A DNA stretch of 64,000 bases, taken from contig CAXXKX010000002.1 of the NCBI GenBank assembly GCA_963676655.2, positions 1,178,001-1,242,000 on the forward strand, in the 5' to 3' direction. This stretch comes from G963676655 sp963676655. GTDB taxonomy: Bacteria; Verrucomicrobiota; Lentisphaeria; Victivallales; Victivallaceae. A model generated the notes under the pieces. The model had not been told where the DNA came from. It was given only the letters and a program-made list of their open reading frames with translations, and did no database searches. Below, in pieces: positions 8,305-16,287 of the stretch; positions within the stretch are counted from its first letter, which is position 1, and each line of letters opens with the position of its first letter. Position numbers and translations under genes: made by a program.

Positions 8305-9614
8305 TTATCCCACGGAAAATAGTTTTTATTTCTCTATTGGCGGCAGCTCCGGCTTTCATGCTGGCGTTCATGCCCGGCTTGTTGACTATTTTCCTCGGCT
8401 GTCTCGGTTTGCTGGTGCTGGTTGCGGGGGGGGACTTTGTCGCTTGTCTGCGGTATCATCGGAAAATCCTGGTTTCCGTGCCTGATGTGACGCGTTGCAG
8501 TCAACTCCTTGACGGTAAGATCGCGTTCATTTTGGAAAATAGTCTGGCTGAGACTGTCAGGGTTGAGAACTTCAGTCATTGCCTCCCGGTTTTATTGCGG
8601 GCTGAAACCGCGCCGGTGCGATTTAATCTGACTTCCGGCGGACGGGAAAAACTTGAAATAGCATGCAGGCCGGAACGTCGGGGTGTCTATGAGTTTGCGC
8701 CATGTTTATTCGAGGTGCCGTCGCCGCTGGGATTGTGGAGTTACCGCGGCAGGATCAAACCGGAGGGGGAAATCCGGGTTTATCCCGATCTTTTTTCCGA
8801 GCAGAAGAAAATGGCGGCGATATTCCTGCAACGCGGTAAAGTCGGCGCGCACATCATGCGTTTTGCGGGGCAGGGGCGTGATTTTGAGCGTCTGCGCGAC
8901 TATGTTCCGGGTGACAGCTATGATACGATTGCCTGGAAAGCTACCGCACGCAGGGCAAAACCGGTCAGCAAAGTGTTTCAGGTTGAAAATACCCAGAATG
9001 TTTACGCGGTGATCGATGCATCGCGTTTCAGTACGATCGAAAAAAATTCCAAGACCAACTTTGACTATTATCTGGCCTCCGCACTGGTATTAGGTGCGGC
9101 CGCGGAGCGTTACGGTGATGCTTTCGGGATCGTGATTTTTGACTCAAAAGTTCGGAATTTTATTCCGGCGATGACCGGCAGTTCGGCCTCCAAAACCTGC
9201 CGCAACGCGGTCTTCGCAGTGCAACCGCAGAATGTGCCGCCTGACTTTAACACGTTGTTCTCGTTCATCCGCAACCGTATCCCGCGCCGCTCGTTGATGT
9301 TTTTCCTGACCGATATCAGCAATGCGCTGCCGGCGGAAGAGTTTATTCGCGATATCGAACTTGTCGGCAGCAAACACGTCTGTATGGTTAATATGCTGAA
9401 TCATGAAGGAATTGATCCGATGTACAGCCGGGAGTTCGATCATATTGAAGATGTTTATCGTGGATTGGCCGGACATTTGAAATGGGCCGAATTGGAGAAT
9501 AGGGCGCTGGAATTGCATCGTCATGGTGTCGGCTTCAATACTTCTACCAGGGATAACCTGAGTGTCGACATGATAAATTCCTACCTGCAAATAAAGCGGA
9601 GGCAGTTACTGTGA
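8301..9614 (+). CDS. DUF58 domain protein, MoxR partner
   Basis: A 437-residue protein with two N-terminal membrane segments (about residues 7-45) and a central region rising to the DUF58 signature (RLRDYVPGDSYDTIAWKATA, ~195-215). A von Willebrand A-like fold follows (VYAVIDASRF, LMFFLTDISN). DUF58 proteins are the standard partners of MoxR ATPases and sit at the membrane. It shares ATGA with MoxR upstream and GTGA with the next gene, so all three are probably translationally coupled. Confidence 0.88.
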   Translation: MIIPRKIVFISLLAAAPAFMLAFMPGLLTIFLGCLGLLVLVAGGDFVACLRYHRKILVSVPDVTRCSQLLDGKIAFILENSLAETVRVENFSHCLPVLLRAETAPVRFNLTSGGREKLEIACRPERRGVYEFAPCLFEVPSPLGLWSYRGRIKPEGEIRVYPDLFSEQKKMAAIFLQRGKVGAHIMRFAGQGRDFERLRDYVPGDSYDTIAWKATARRAKPVSKVFQVENTQNVYAVIDASRFSTIEKNSKTNFDYYLASALVLGAAAERYGDAFGIVIFDSKVRNFIPAMTGSSASKTCRNAVFAVQPQNVPPDFNTLFSFIRNRIPRRSLMFFLTDISNALPAEEFIRDIELVGSKHVCMVNMLNHEGIDPMYSREFDHIEDVYRGLAGHLKWAELENRALELHRHGVGFNTSTRDNLSVDMINSYLQIKRRQLL

Positions 9615-10636
9615 TTCTCGATCTGAAAAAATTTATTGAAAGTGAAAAGCAATACTGGGACGAACTCGAAGTAATTATTGAGGACCGGAAGCAAGGAATC
9701 AAGTTCAGCGCGGAACGGTTGAAGCGTTTTGGTTATCTTTATGAACGGGCTTCCGGTGATTTGGTGAAAATGTCTTCGTTTTCCGGGGAGCGCGAATTAC
9801 GCATCTATCTTGAGTCCCTGGTGGCTAGATCCTATGCTGAGATTCACTCCTACGGCAGCCGGAAGATTAAATTCCGACCGTTTTACTGGTTGTTTTTTGT
9901 TTTTCCAAATACTTTCAACCGTAATATAAACGCGTTCCTGCTGGCGGTCACAATTTTTCTGGCGGGAGGTTTGTTCGGAGGTGTTGCGGTGCTGACCGAC
10001 AGTGCGGCTAAGGATGCCATGATCCCGCGTCAGTTCGGGCATCTTTATCAATCTCCGAAACAGCGGGTGGAAGAAGAGGAGCGAACCGACCGGCAGGAGC
10101 AAAAAAAACTCAAAGACGGGGCTGCGCCGTTGTTTGCAGCGCAATTAATGGTCAACAATATCAAGGTTTCGATTCTGGCTTTAGCGTTGGGAATGACTTT
10201 CGGTATCGGAACTGTTGTGGTGATGTTCTATAACGGGGTGCTTCTGGGAGCGGTTGTCGCGGAATTTTGCTCTGCCGGGTTCACTGCCTTTGTGACCGGA
10301 TGGCTGCTGCCGCATGGGGCGTTTGAGATTCCCGCTGTTTTGATAGCGGGGCAGGCCGGTTTTGTGCTGGCCGGTTGCCTGTTCAAGCCTTCGGGTTCCC
10401 GTCGCCAGGAACTTCGCCGAAAGACGGGGGATCTGGTTACCTTGATCGGCGGTATTGCGGTAATGCTGGTTTGGGCCGGGCTGGTCGAGGCTTTCTTCTC
10501 ACAACATCACGAACCTGAAATTTCCTATTCAGCAAAAATATTCTTCGGGTTATGCCAATTGCTGGTTCTGATTGTTTGGCTGGTATTGTCTGACCGTATC
10601 TGGACAAAGCTGTCCAAAGCGGAGGTGCAGGGATGA
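9611..10636 (+). CDS. SpoIIM/DUF95-like integral membrane protein
   Basis: A 341-residue membrane protein starting with GTG that overlaps the DUF58 stop. The N-terminal ~90 residues are charged and helical (LKKFIESEKQYWDELEVIIE). Five or so membrane helices follow, including FLLAVTIFLAGGLFGGVAVL, SILALALGMTFGIGTVVVMF and AVMLVWAGLVEAFF, and the central part resembles the SpoIIM (DUF95) family. These proteins occur with RDD and MoxR-DUF58 genes in non-sporulating bacteria, so no role in sporulation is implied. The next gene overlaps by ATGA. Confidence 0.78.
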   Translation: MILDLKKFIESEKQYWDELEVIIEDRKQGIKFSAERLKRFGYLYERASGDLVKMSSFSGERELRIYLESLVARSYAEIHSYGSRKIKFRPFYWLFFVFPNTFNRNINAFLLAVTIFLAGGLFGGVAVLTDSAAKDAMIPRQFGHLYQSPKQRVEEEERTDRQEQKKLKDGAAPLFAAQLMVNNIKVSILALALGMTFGIGTVVVMFYNGVLLGAVVAEFCSAGFTAFVTGWLLPHGAFEIPAVLIAGQAGFVLAGCLFKPSGSRRQELRRKTGDLVTLIGGIAVMLVWAGLVEAFFSQHHEPEISYSAKIFFGLCQLLVLIVWLVLSDRIWTKLSKAEVQG

Positions 10637-11391
10637 TTGAACGCAATGAGTGCCGGGTGAGAACCCCCGAAGGTGTTATATTCCGGCTTTATCCTGCCGG
10701 ACTGCCGTCGCGGATGATTGCATTTATTATTGATGTCTGTATGGTTTCTGCGGTGATGTCGATAATCAACAGTATTGTTGGAATTATCCTGCCTCTTGCC
10801 GGTATAATGGTTGCCTGGGCCGCTAAAATTATTGTTGGTTTTATCGTCGGTTTTATGTATTGGATCGCCTGTGAATGGTGGTGGAACGGGCGCACTGTCG
10901 GGAAAAAACTACTGCGATTGCGGGTTGTTGATTCAGGAGGATTGCGTTTATTGCCCAGACAGGTGATTATCCGTAATCTTTTACGGTCCGTGGATTTTCT
11001 GCCATTGAGCTATATGCTGGGAGCCGGATGTGCTTTTATCGACCCGCGCGGGCGCCGTCTGGGAGATATTGCGGCCGGGACCATGGTGATTCGGGAAATT
11101 GTGCCGGGAACGCCTGATCTCAGTTCGGTCTTGCCGGATAAATATAATTCATTACGGGATTATCCGCTGGAGTGTGCGCGTTTGCGGGATGCTGTCAGCG
11201 CGGAGGAAAGCCGGATGCTGCTCGACGCGTTGGTCAGGCGCGATACTCTTTCGGCCGATGCCAGATGTGATATTTATGCTGACCTTGCCGCGCTCATTCA
11301 TCGGAAAGTTCAGTTTCCGCAAGCGGCGGTTGATGGCGTTCCTGATGAGAATTTTTTAAGAAATGTGGTGGATATTCTGTACAAAACTTGA
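10633..11391 (+). CDS. RDD family membrane protein
   Basis: A 252-residue RDD-family protein. The diagnostic block is SRMIAFIIDVCMVSAVMSI near residue 25. Further hydrophobic segments follow, then the second conserved block GRTVGKKLLRLRVVDSGG and the closing RRLGDIAAGTMVI. The last ~100 residues form a soluble cytoplasmic tail. RDD proteins have been linked to transport, but their role in MoxR clusters is unknown. It is coupled to the SpoIIM-like gene by an ATGA overlap, and a TTGACA lies just past its end. Confidence 0.85.
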   Translation: MIERNECRVRTPEGVIFRLYPAGLPSRMIAFIIDVCMVSAVMSIINSIVGIILPLAGIMVAWAAKIIVGFIVGFMYWIACEWWWNGRTVGKKLLRLRVVDSGGLRLLPRQVIIRNLLRSVDFLPLSYMLGAGCAFIDPRGRRLGDIAAGTMVIREIVPGTPDLSSVLPDKYNSLRDYPLECARLRDAVSAEESRMLLDALVRRDTLSADARCDIYADLAALIHRKVQFPQAAVDGVPDENFLRNVVDILYKT

Positions 11392-11416
11392 CATTTTATT
11401 TAAATAAGTGTAGTTT
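11388..11416 (+). promoter_or_regulatory. Possible internal promoter before the GYF-RDD gene
   Basis: TTGACA (11388-11393), a 17-base spacer and TAGTTT (11411-11416). The -35 box is perfect but the -10 box is weak. It lies in the only sizeable gap (82 bases) of this part of the block. Confidence 0.3.
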
Positions 11417-11473
11417 TTTCCATGATGAAACAGATTAAACATAAGCTATTTCAACAAAATAAGGAGCATCGAA

Positions 11474-12229
11474 ATGAATTGGTATTATGGCTTGAATGGT
11501 GAAACGGCGGGACCGGTGGATGAAAGTCAGATTGCCGCGTTGATTCAGCAGGGAACAATTTCTCCGGATACTTTGGTATGGAATGACCAGATGGGCGACA
11601 ACTGGGTGGCTGCTAATCAGACAGAGTTGAACCGCTACTTTTCCGGTCAAAGCAACATCGTGACCGAAGGTGGCGGCTTTTGTTCATTATGTGGTAACAG
11701 ATTTCCGACCGAGGACCTGGTTGAGATCGGTAATTTAAATTCCTGTGCAGCCTGTAAACCATTGGCATTGCGTCGGATGCAGGAAAATACCTATACCAGT
11801 TTTATGAATTATGCCGGATTCTGGATCCGTTTCTGCGCAGCTTTTCTTGACGGAATTATCATTGGGGTTGCGATAGTAGCGATTGTGTTTATCGTTGTGT
11901 TTGCAATGATGTCTTCCAAGCCGGATCCTGAAAAAATTCAGAGTATAGTACCTATCCTGCAACTATTCAGCTTTGGGATTCAAGGTCTGTACAGTGTATT
12001 ATTGATTGGCATGACCGGCGGGACTCTCGGTATGAAGGCTTGCGGGATTGCCGTGGTAAATGCCGATGGTACCGGCCCGATTGGAATTCCTAAAGCTCTC
12101 GGTCGTTTCCTGGCGGCTATTTTGAGCAGGCTTATTTTGTGTATAGGGTATATCATGATTGCTTTCGATTCGGAAAAACGTGCCTTGCATGACCATATCT
12201 GTTCAACCCGGGTTATCTACACCAGATAA
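11474..12229 (+). CDS. GYF_2 plus zinc-ribbon plus RDD membrane protein
   Basis: A 251-residue protein of three parts. Residues 1-55 form a GYF_2 domain (WYYGLNGETAGPVDESQIAA, with ISPDTLVWNDQM), a presumed peptide-binding module. Residues ~65-95 hold a small cysteine pair module (FCSLCGNRFPTEDL, SCAACK), probably binding zinc. The rest is an RDD membrane domain (GFWIRFCAAFLDGIIIGV and the second block GGTLGMKACGIAVV). It begins a subgroup of four tightly packed genes: the next starts 2 bases after its stop. The architecture suggests a membrane receptor or assembly platform. Confidence 0.8.
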   Translation: MNWYYGLNGETAGPVDESQIAALIQQGTISPDTLVWNDQMGDNWVAANQTELNRYFSGQSNIVTEGGGFCSLCGNRFPTEDLVEIGNLNSCAACKPLALRRMQENTYTSFMNYAGFWIRFCAAFLDGIIIGVAIVAIVFIVVFAMMSSKPDPEKIQSIVPILQLFSFGIQGLYSVLLIGMTGGTLGMKACGIAVVNADGTGPIGIPKALGRFLAAILSRLILCIGYIMIAFDSEKRALHDHICSTRVIYTR

Positions 12230-12231
12230 AT

Positions 12232-12798
12232 ATGCTTAGGGTCAGCTGTAATAATTGTAATGCGGTTTTTCCCGATTGGGCCATTGAACGGTTCGGTGAC
12301 CGGTTGACTTGCGGAAATTGTTCCGTGGTTAATTATGTCGAAATATTTCCGTCAATCTTGAAAGAACCTGAAAAAGGCAAACGCGGCGAGCGGGTGTTAG
12401 GTGAAGAAGCTGCCTGTTTCAGACATCCCGGGCATGCCGCGGTTGTTGCCTGTGATAATTGCGGAATCTATTTATGCGCGTTGTGTGATCTTGAGATTGA
12501 CGGCCAGCATCTTTGTCCGGATTGTTTGAATAACGGTCAGGAAAAAATCAAAACGCTCCGGGATAAAACCACCTTGCATGACGATATTGCTTTGTCACTG
12601 GCTGTATTGCCGATAATAATGTCTTTTATGATGATTATCACTGCGCCGGCAACAATTATTTATTCACTGGTTTGCTGGAATAAGATGAATACACCATACA
12701 AACGCAACCGCTGGCGCTTTGTCGCCGCAATTATTATCGCTTCTATTGAGGCGATGGTTTTTATCGGTATAATTATTTCGACAATTGCGAGGGGATAA
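12232..12798 (+). CDS. Zinc-finger (B-box-like) membrane protein
   Basis: A 188-residue protein. The N-terminus has a zinc-ribbon-like CX2C...CX2C (SCNNCNAVFPDW, RLTCGNCSVVN). A B-box-like Cys/His module follows (CFRHPGHAAVVACDNCGIYL, CALCDLEIDGQHLCPDCL). The C-terminal third holds two membrane helices (LAVLPIIMSFMMIITAPATI and FVAAIIIASIEAMVFIGIII). Prokaryotic B-box-like zinc modules with membrane helices are common but uncharacterised in this group. It is packed between the GYF-RDD gene and the next membrane gene. Confidence 0.7.
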   Translation: MLRVSCNNCNAVFPDWAIERFGDRLTCGNCSVVNYVEIFPSILKEPEKGKRGERVLGEEAACFRHPGHAAVVACDNCGIYLCALCDLEIDGQHLCPDCLNNGQEKIKTLRDKTTLHDDIALSLAVLPIIMSFMMIITAPATIIYSLVCWNKMNTPYKRNRWRFVAAIIIASIEAMVFIGIIISTIARG

Positions 12799-12803
12799 AT
12801 AAC

Positions 12804-13298
12804 ATGGCTGAAAATAGCGACTATCGTAAACTGTCTTCTTTTCGCAGTTTTATAAGCAGCATCAAAGTTTTTGTCACGGACGACCATTGTCTGTTTGCTG
12901 TTGGCGGTGGATATTCAGAGGAGTATTCCAGATTTTTCTTTGAAGACATTCATTCGCTTAAATTGGATGTCAGTCGTTTTTTCGCGGCCTGGATAACTGT
13001 GGCTGCTGTTTTTATATTTTTCTTTTTCTGGTTGGGAGTGTATAATGATGTAAACTTCTTCCATTATCTGTCAGGAGGTTTAACTCTCTGCTTATTATGG
13101 TATATATGGAATGGACCGGGTACTCATTTGACTGTAACAACCCTCACCGCGACGAAAAAAATTTATTTTGGGCGCAGGCGCAAGGCGCTGAAAGCATATC
13201 GCAAGCTGTGTGAGCATATCAATGTTGCGCAGGGAATGGTTGACAAGCAGGAACTGGTAAATCGTCTCCGGGCTTCGGAAAAAGGATTTAATATTTGA
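12804..13298 (+). CDS. Small membrane protein, unknown function
   Basis: I do not recognise a family. The 164-residue product has a hydrophilic N-terminal ~50 residues, two membrane helices at about 58-105 (AWITVAAVFIFFFFWLGVY; FHYLSGGLTLCLLWYIW), and a basic C-terminal domain. A bacterial PH-like domain split by a helical hairpin is possible, but this is only a guess from the layout. It starts 5 bases after the previous stop and overlaps the next start, so it belongs to the same unit. Confidence 0.65.
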   Translation: MAENSDYRKLSSFRSFISSIKVFVTDDHCLFAVGGGYSEEYSRFFFEDIHSLKLDVSRFFAAWITVAAVFIFFFFWLGVYNDVNFFHYLSGGLTLCLLWYIWNGPGTHLTVTTLTATKKIYFGRRRKALKAYRKLCEHINVAQGMVDKQELVNRLRASEKGFNI

Positions 13299-13645
13299 TG
13301 GCTAAGATTCCCTTAAAATTGCAGCGCTGTACCAACCACGAGGAGCGTGAGGCAGCGGTCAGGTGTCCGCTTTGCCGCAAACATTTTTGCCGGGAATGTA
13401 TTACCGAATATCACGGCAAAATGCTTTGTGTCAATTGTCTGCGTGAAAAGAATCAGAAAATCGCCGCCAGACGCCGGGTTTTTGGTGGTTTTTTCGAGAT
13501 AGCCTGCTTGGGAATAGCTTTGCTGATAATCTTCTGGTGTTTCAGCTACATGGGCCGACTTCTTGTCTACAGCGGCGGCAAGCCGTTGTCCAAAATCTCC
13601 AAAGAAGTAGCCAGTGAACAATCTTTGAACTATTTCAAACGTTAA
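13298..13645 (+). CDS. Small zinc-finger membrane protein
   Basis: A 115-residue protein with an N-terminal B-box-like zinc module (CTNHEEREAAVRCPLCRKHF, CRECITEYHGKMLCVNCL) and one membrane helix (FFEIACLGIALLIIFWCF). It is a shortened relative of the zinc protein two genes upstream. The ATG at 13298 overlaps the upstream TGA, and this start is preferred over a TTG one codon earlier. Its stop overlaps the convergent folB stop by four bases, closing the block. Confidence 0.7.
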   Translation: MAKIPLKLQRCTNHEEREAAVRCPLCRKHFCRECITEYHGKMLCVNCLREKNQKIAARRRVFGGFFEIACLGIALLIIFWCFSYMGRLLVYSGGKPLSKISKEVASEQSLNYFKR

Positions 13646-13995
13646 GTTCTGGAACGTTCCAGTTTAATTGCCACGCTTCTTGGACGTTTCAGGGCGCCCG
13701 GTTTGTCAATCGTTACGCTGACGTGCTTGACCAGCGGATTTTCCAGGCACACTTCCGCAATTGCACCGGCAAGTTTTTCCACCAGAAAAAATGATGACAG
13801 GGTAACCAGGTCCGTTACCGCCCGTTCGATGGTTACATAATCGACGGTATCGATCAGCTTGTCGCTGACCGAAGCAGCGCTCAAGTCGCAATCCAACCGC
13901 AGGTTGATGATAACCTTCTGCAGGATGTCGCGTTCATTCGGATTGGTGCCGATAATGGTTTCCAGTTCCAGGTCACGAATAAAAATGCTGTCCAT
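13642..13995 (-). CDS. folB: Dihydroneopterin aldolase
   Basis: A 117-residue FolB, the usual length. FolB converts 7,8-dihydroneopterin to 6-hydroxymethyl-7,8-dihydropterin in folate synthesis. The family's start is visible (MDSIFIRDLELETIIGTNPN, ERDILQKVIINLRL). So are the DTVDY block carrying the conserved Tyr of the active-site region, FFLVEKLAGAIAEVC with the substrate-binding Glu, and VTIDKPGALKRPRSVAI with the catalytic Lys. No other folate gene is nearby. It converges on the zinc-protein gene with a four-base overlap. Confidence 0.9.
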   Translation of the reverse strand: MDSIFIRDLELETIIGTNPNERDILQKVIINLRLDCDLSAASVSDKLIDTVDYVTIERAVTDLVTLSSFFLVEKLAGAIAEVCLENPLVKHVSVTIDKPGALKRPRSVAIKLERSRT

Positions 13996-14035
13996 GATTA
14001 GTCCGATCTGTTGATATTAAATAAAAGAAGCTTTT

Positions 14036-14071
14036 TCTTCAACTTTCAACTTTCAACTTTCAACTTTCAAC
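14036..14071. repeat. CAACTTT heptamer microsatellite
   Basis: About four to five tandem copies of the 7-mer TTTCAAC between folB and the RdgC-like gene, one of several heptamer arrays in the window. Confidence 0.8.
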
Positions 14072-14081
14072 GTTTAACTTA

Positions 14082-15185
14082 TCAAAGCGTTTCCCGTTCC
14101 TCGGCCCATTTGACAATTTTAGCTTCGGTATCTTTCCAGTCGTCGCTGGTCGTCAGGTTTACGTATTTGACGAAGAAAGCGGTGATGACTTTGCGGAAAA
14201 TTTCGATGTTGGTAATACGTTCTTCAAAGACAGAATGGACATCGCCCATTTCCTCGCCTTCCGGCAGGGTCAGGCCGCTGAACGCGAATTTATCGGCGTC
14301 GAAGGTACATGACCATATCTGAGTGTCGCGGGCGAGCATCAGTTTCGATTTCTTGAGTTTTTTGCCGATGGTCAACGCGGTTTGAGCTTCAGGGCTGCGC
14401 AGCGGGTTGCCTTTCTTGATCGTGGTTTCTCCCCGGTCGTTGTCGCTGTAGGCGAAAGTCAATGGCCCGTCGACGCAGACTCCGAACAAACCAAGGTCTT
14501 CGATCTCAAGCATATCGCCGTCGTTTTCCATATAGTACCAGAGCCAGGTCAGGAAGTCCCGGGCCGGGGTGCTGGGAGTCGGATAACCGGTATCGTCGTT
14601 TTCGTCCGCGATCGTCAGGATCGGGATATCGAAAGAAGTGCTTTGCATTTCAACTTCCATGATGTATTCCGGCGTGATCTGATGCGGCTCGATCCCGACT
14701 GCATTGATGAATTTGCTGACAAAATCATCTATCTGGGCGTTTGAGGCGGTTCCGAGATAGAGGTTGTTGCTGTTTTTGTCGATCACAACCGGGGTCGCTG
14801 TCAGGGACGGCGGCATTTTCATCAGGTGTTTTTCCATCGCGTCCTGCTTGATCTGGCGGCGCACTTTCCGCGGTACCACAGTGCAGTCGTTGGCCTGCAT
14901 GAAAACCAGTTCTTCACGACGACAGATCGCGGTCAGCAGGGTGGATGGAATTTTCCGTTCAGCCTTTCGCAGGTTGACATAGATATGACCGCCGCAGATT
15001 GCGGTTTCCTCGTTGATGTCGCTTTCCAGCAGATGGCGTCCGCTTACCCAACCATAAACCGGTTCGGTTTTTACGGCGTCGAGTGTACCGGCCCGGCCGG
15101 CGTGTAAGAGATCCAGTACATTTTCCGGCAGACTGGCCGGAAGTCTGAAGAAGGTCAAAGTAATATTTCCACTGTCAAAAGGCAT
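14082..15185 (-). CDS. RdgC-like recombination-associated protein
   Basis: A 367-residue protein that resembles RdgC, a ring-shaped DNA-binding protein modulating RecA in proteobacteria. The N-terminus fits (FFRLPASLPENVLDLL, YGWVSGRHLL). The central block RKAERKIPSTLL...ICRRE and the VPRKVRRQIKQDAMEKHLMK stretch match the family's layout, as does the following VVIDKNSNNLYLGTAS. RdgC is best known from beta- and gammaproteobacteria, so its presence here is worth noting. An AGGAG ribosome-binding site precedes the ATG. It stands 88 bases from the SGNH gene and may be a separate unit. Confidence 0.62.
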   Translation of the reverse strand: MPFDSGNITLTFFRLPASLPENVLDLLHAGRAGTLDAVKTEPVYGWVSGRHLLESDINEETAICGGHIYVNLRKAERKIPSTLLTAICRREELVFMQANDCTVVPRKVRRQIKQDAMEKHLMKMPPSLTATPVVIDKNSNNLYLGTASNAQIDDFVSKFINAVGIEPHQITPEYIMEVEMQSTSFDIPILTIADENDDTGYPTPSTPARDFLTWLWYYMENDGDMLEIEDLGLFGVCVDGPLTFAYSDNDRGETTIKKGNPLRSPEAQTALTIGKKLKKSKLMLARDTQIWSCTFDADKFAFSGLTLPEGEEMGDVHSVFEERITNIEIFRKVITAFFVKYVNLTTSDDWKDTEAKIVKWAEERETL

Positions 15186-15273
15186 TGAGATACTCCTGTA
15201 TTTTTATAATTTTCAAGACCTGTTAAGATAGCTCAAAATCTGAAAATTTCAATCAGGGCTATCACACCACTGT

Positions 15274-16275
15274 TCAAATCATTTTCCCGGCTTCACAGAG
15301 GTCAAAGACTTCACGCAAAAAGTTTTCACCCAGAATGCGATAGCCGTCGGCATTCGGATGCAGATTATCCGGCAGATATTCCGCCAACTCGGCGTCGAAC
15401 AGGTTCAGTCCATTTATATAGAAAAGGTTTTTATCGCCGCGATTACGCATAACTTCCACCGAATAGGCGATCATTTGTCGCATCATTTTCAGCGACAAGC
15501 CGCTCGCGCTCAGGCCATCTTCCCGGTTTGAACAATATATCGGGGAACAGATCACCAGCGGCGTATCAGGATTCTTTTCCCGGAACGTCATGATCGCGCC
15601 CATGACCATCGGGCGGAAGGAACGCTCGTTGAACGAACCATTGCCGTGAATATTGATGCCGAGACACAAGGAGACAACGTCCGAAGGCAGATCGCGGATC
15701 ATTTTCAGGATGACCGGATCGCCATGACATTGACCGCCGAAGCCCAGACAGGTCAGATTCAGGTCGCGGGCTCTGGCCACAATCCCGGGCCAGGTGGCGG
15801 CCGGACTCGAGGCCGCGCCGCATTGGGTGATCGAACTGCCGTAGGTAATCCATTTGGGACGGGTGTCATCGGATTTTTCAAGCATGGCGTTATCGTCGAT
15901 CACAATACTGCAAACCGATATCGGCATGCGCTGGGACAGCCAGAGTTCAACTACTTTTTTTTCGGCCGGAAGCGGCGCGAAGATAATCTCTTCGTCTGTT
16001 TGCAGGTATTCAACCGTCTCGATGATCTCATTGTCGATAACCAGGTCCATTTGCCCGTTGTCGGATAATGGAGCCGGGATCAGTTTCAAGTTAACCGAAT
16101 CGGTCGCAAAACGAATCCGGACGCCTGCCGGCATTTGCAAATGCATCAGCATTTGAGGTGGATACAACTCGATATCCTGCCACGGCATCCGCCATGGTTT
16201 GCACCAGTTTTCCGTTTTTTGAACTGAAACCGCACCGCAGTAACTTAACCGGTCGTCAGAGGCTGAAATAAACAT
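15274..16275 (-). CDS. SGNH/GDSL-type hydrolase
   Basis: A 333-residue two-domain esterase-like protein. The first ~130 residues form a beta-rich domain. The SGNH core begins at about residue 145 with the nucleophile block WITYGSSITQCG. It continues with the glycine block GFGGQCHGDP, the Asn block LCLGINIHGN and the catalytic D-x-x-H in YLPDNLHPNADGY. Such enzymes remove acyl or acetyl groups from carbohydrates. No signal peptide is seen, so it is probably cytoplasmic. It follows the LarA-like gene by 12 bases, suggesting one transcript. Confidence 0.82.
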   Translation of the reverse strand: MFISASDDRLSYCGAVSVQKTENWCKPWRMPWQDIELYPPQMLMHLQMPAGVRIRFATDSVNLKLIPAPLSDNGQMDLVIDNEIIETVEYLQTDEEIIFAPLPAEKKVVELWLSQRMPISVCSIVIDDNAMLEKSDDTRPKWITYGSSITQCGAASSPAATWPGIVARARDLNLTCLGFGGQCHGDPVILKMIRDLPSDVVSLCLGINIHGNGSFNERSFRPMVMGAIMTFREKNPDTPLVICSPIYCSNREDGLSASGLSLKMMRQMIAYSVEVMRNRGDKNLFYINGLNLFDAELAEYLPDNLHPNADGYRILGENFLREVFDLCEAGKMI

Positions 16276-16287
16276 AATATCGCTTTC

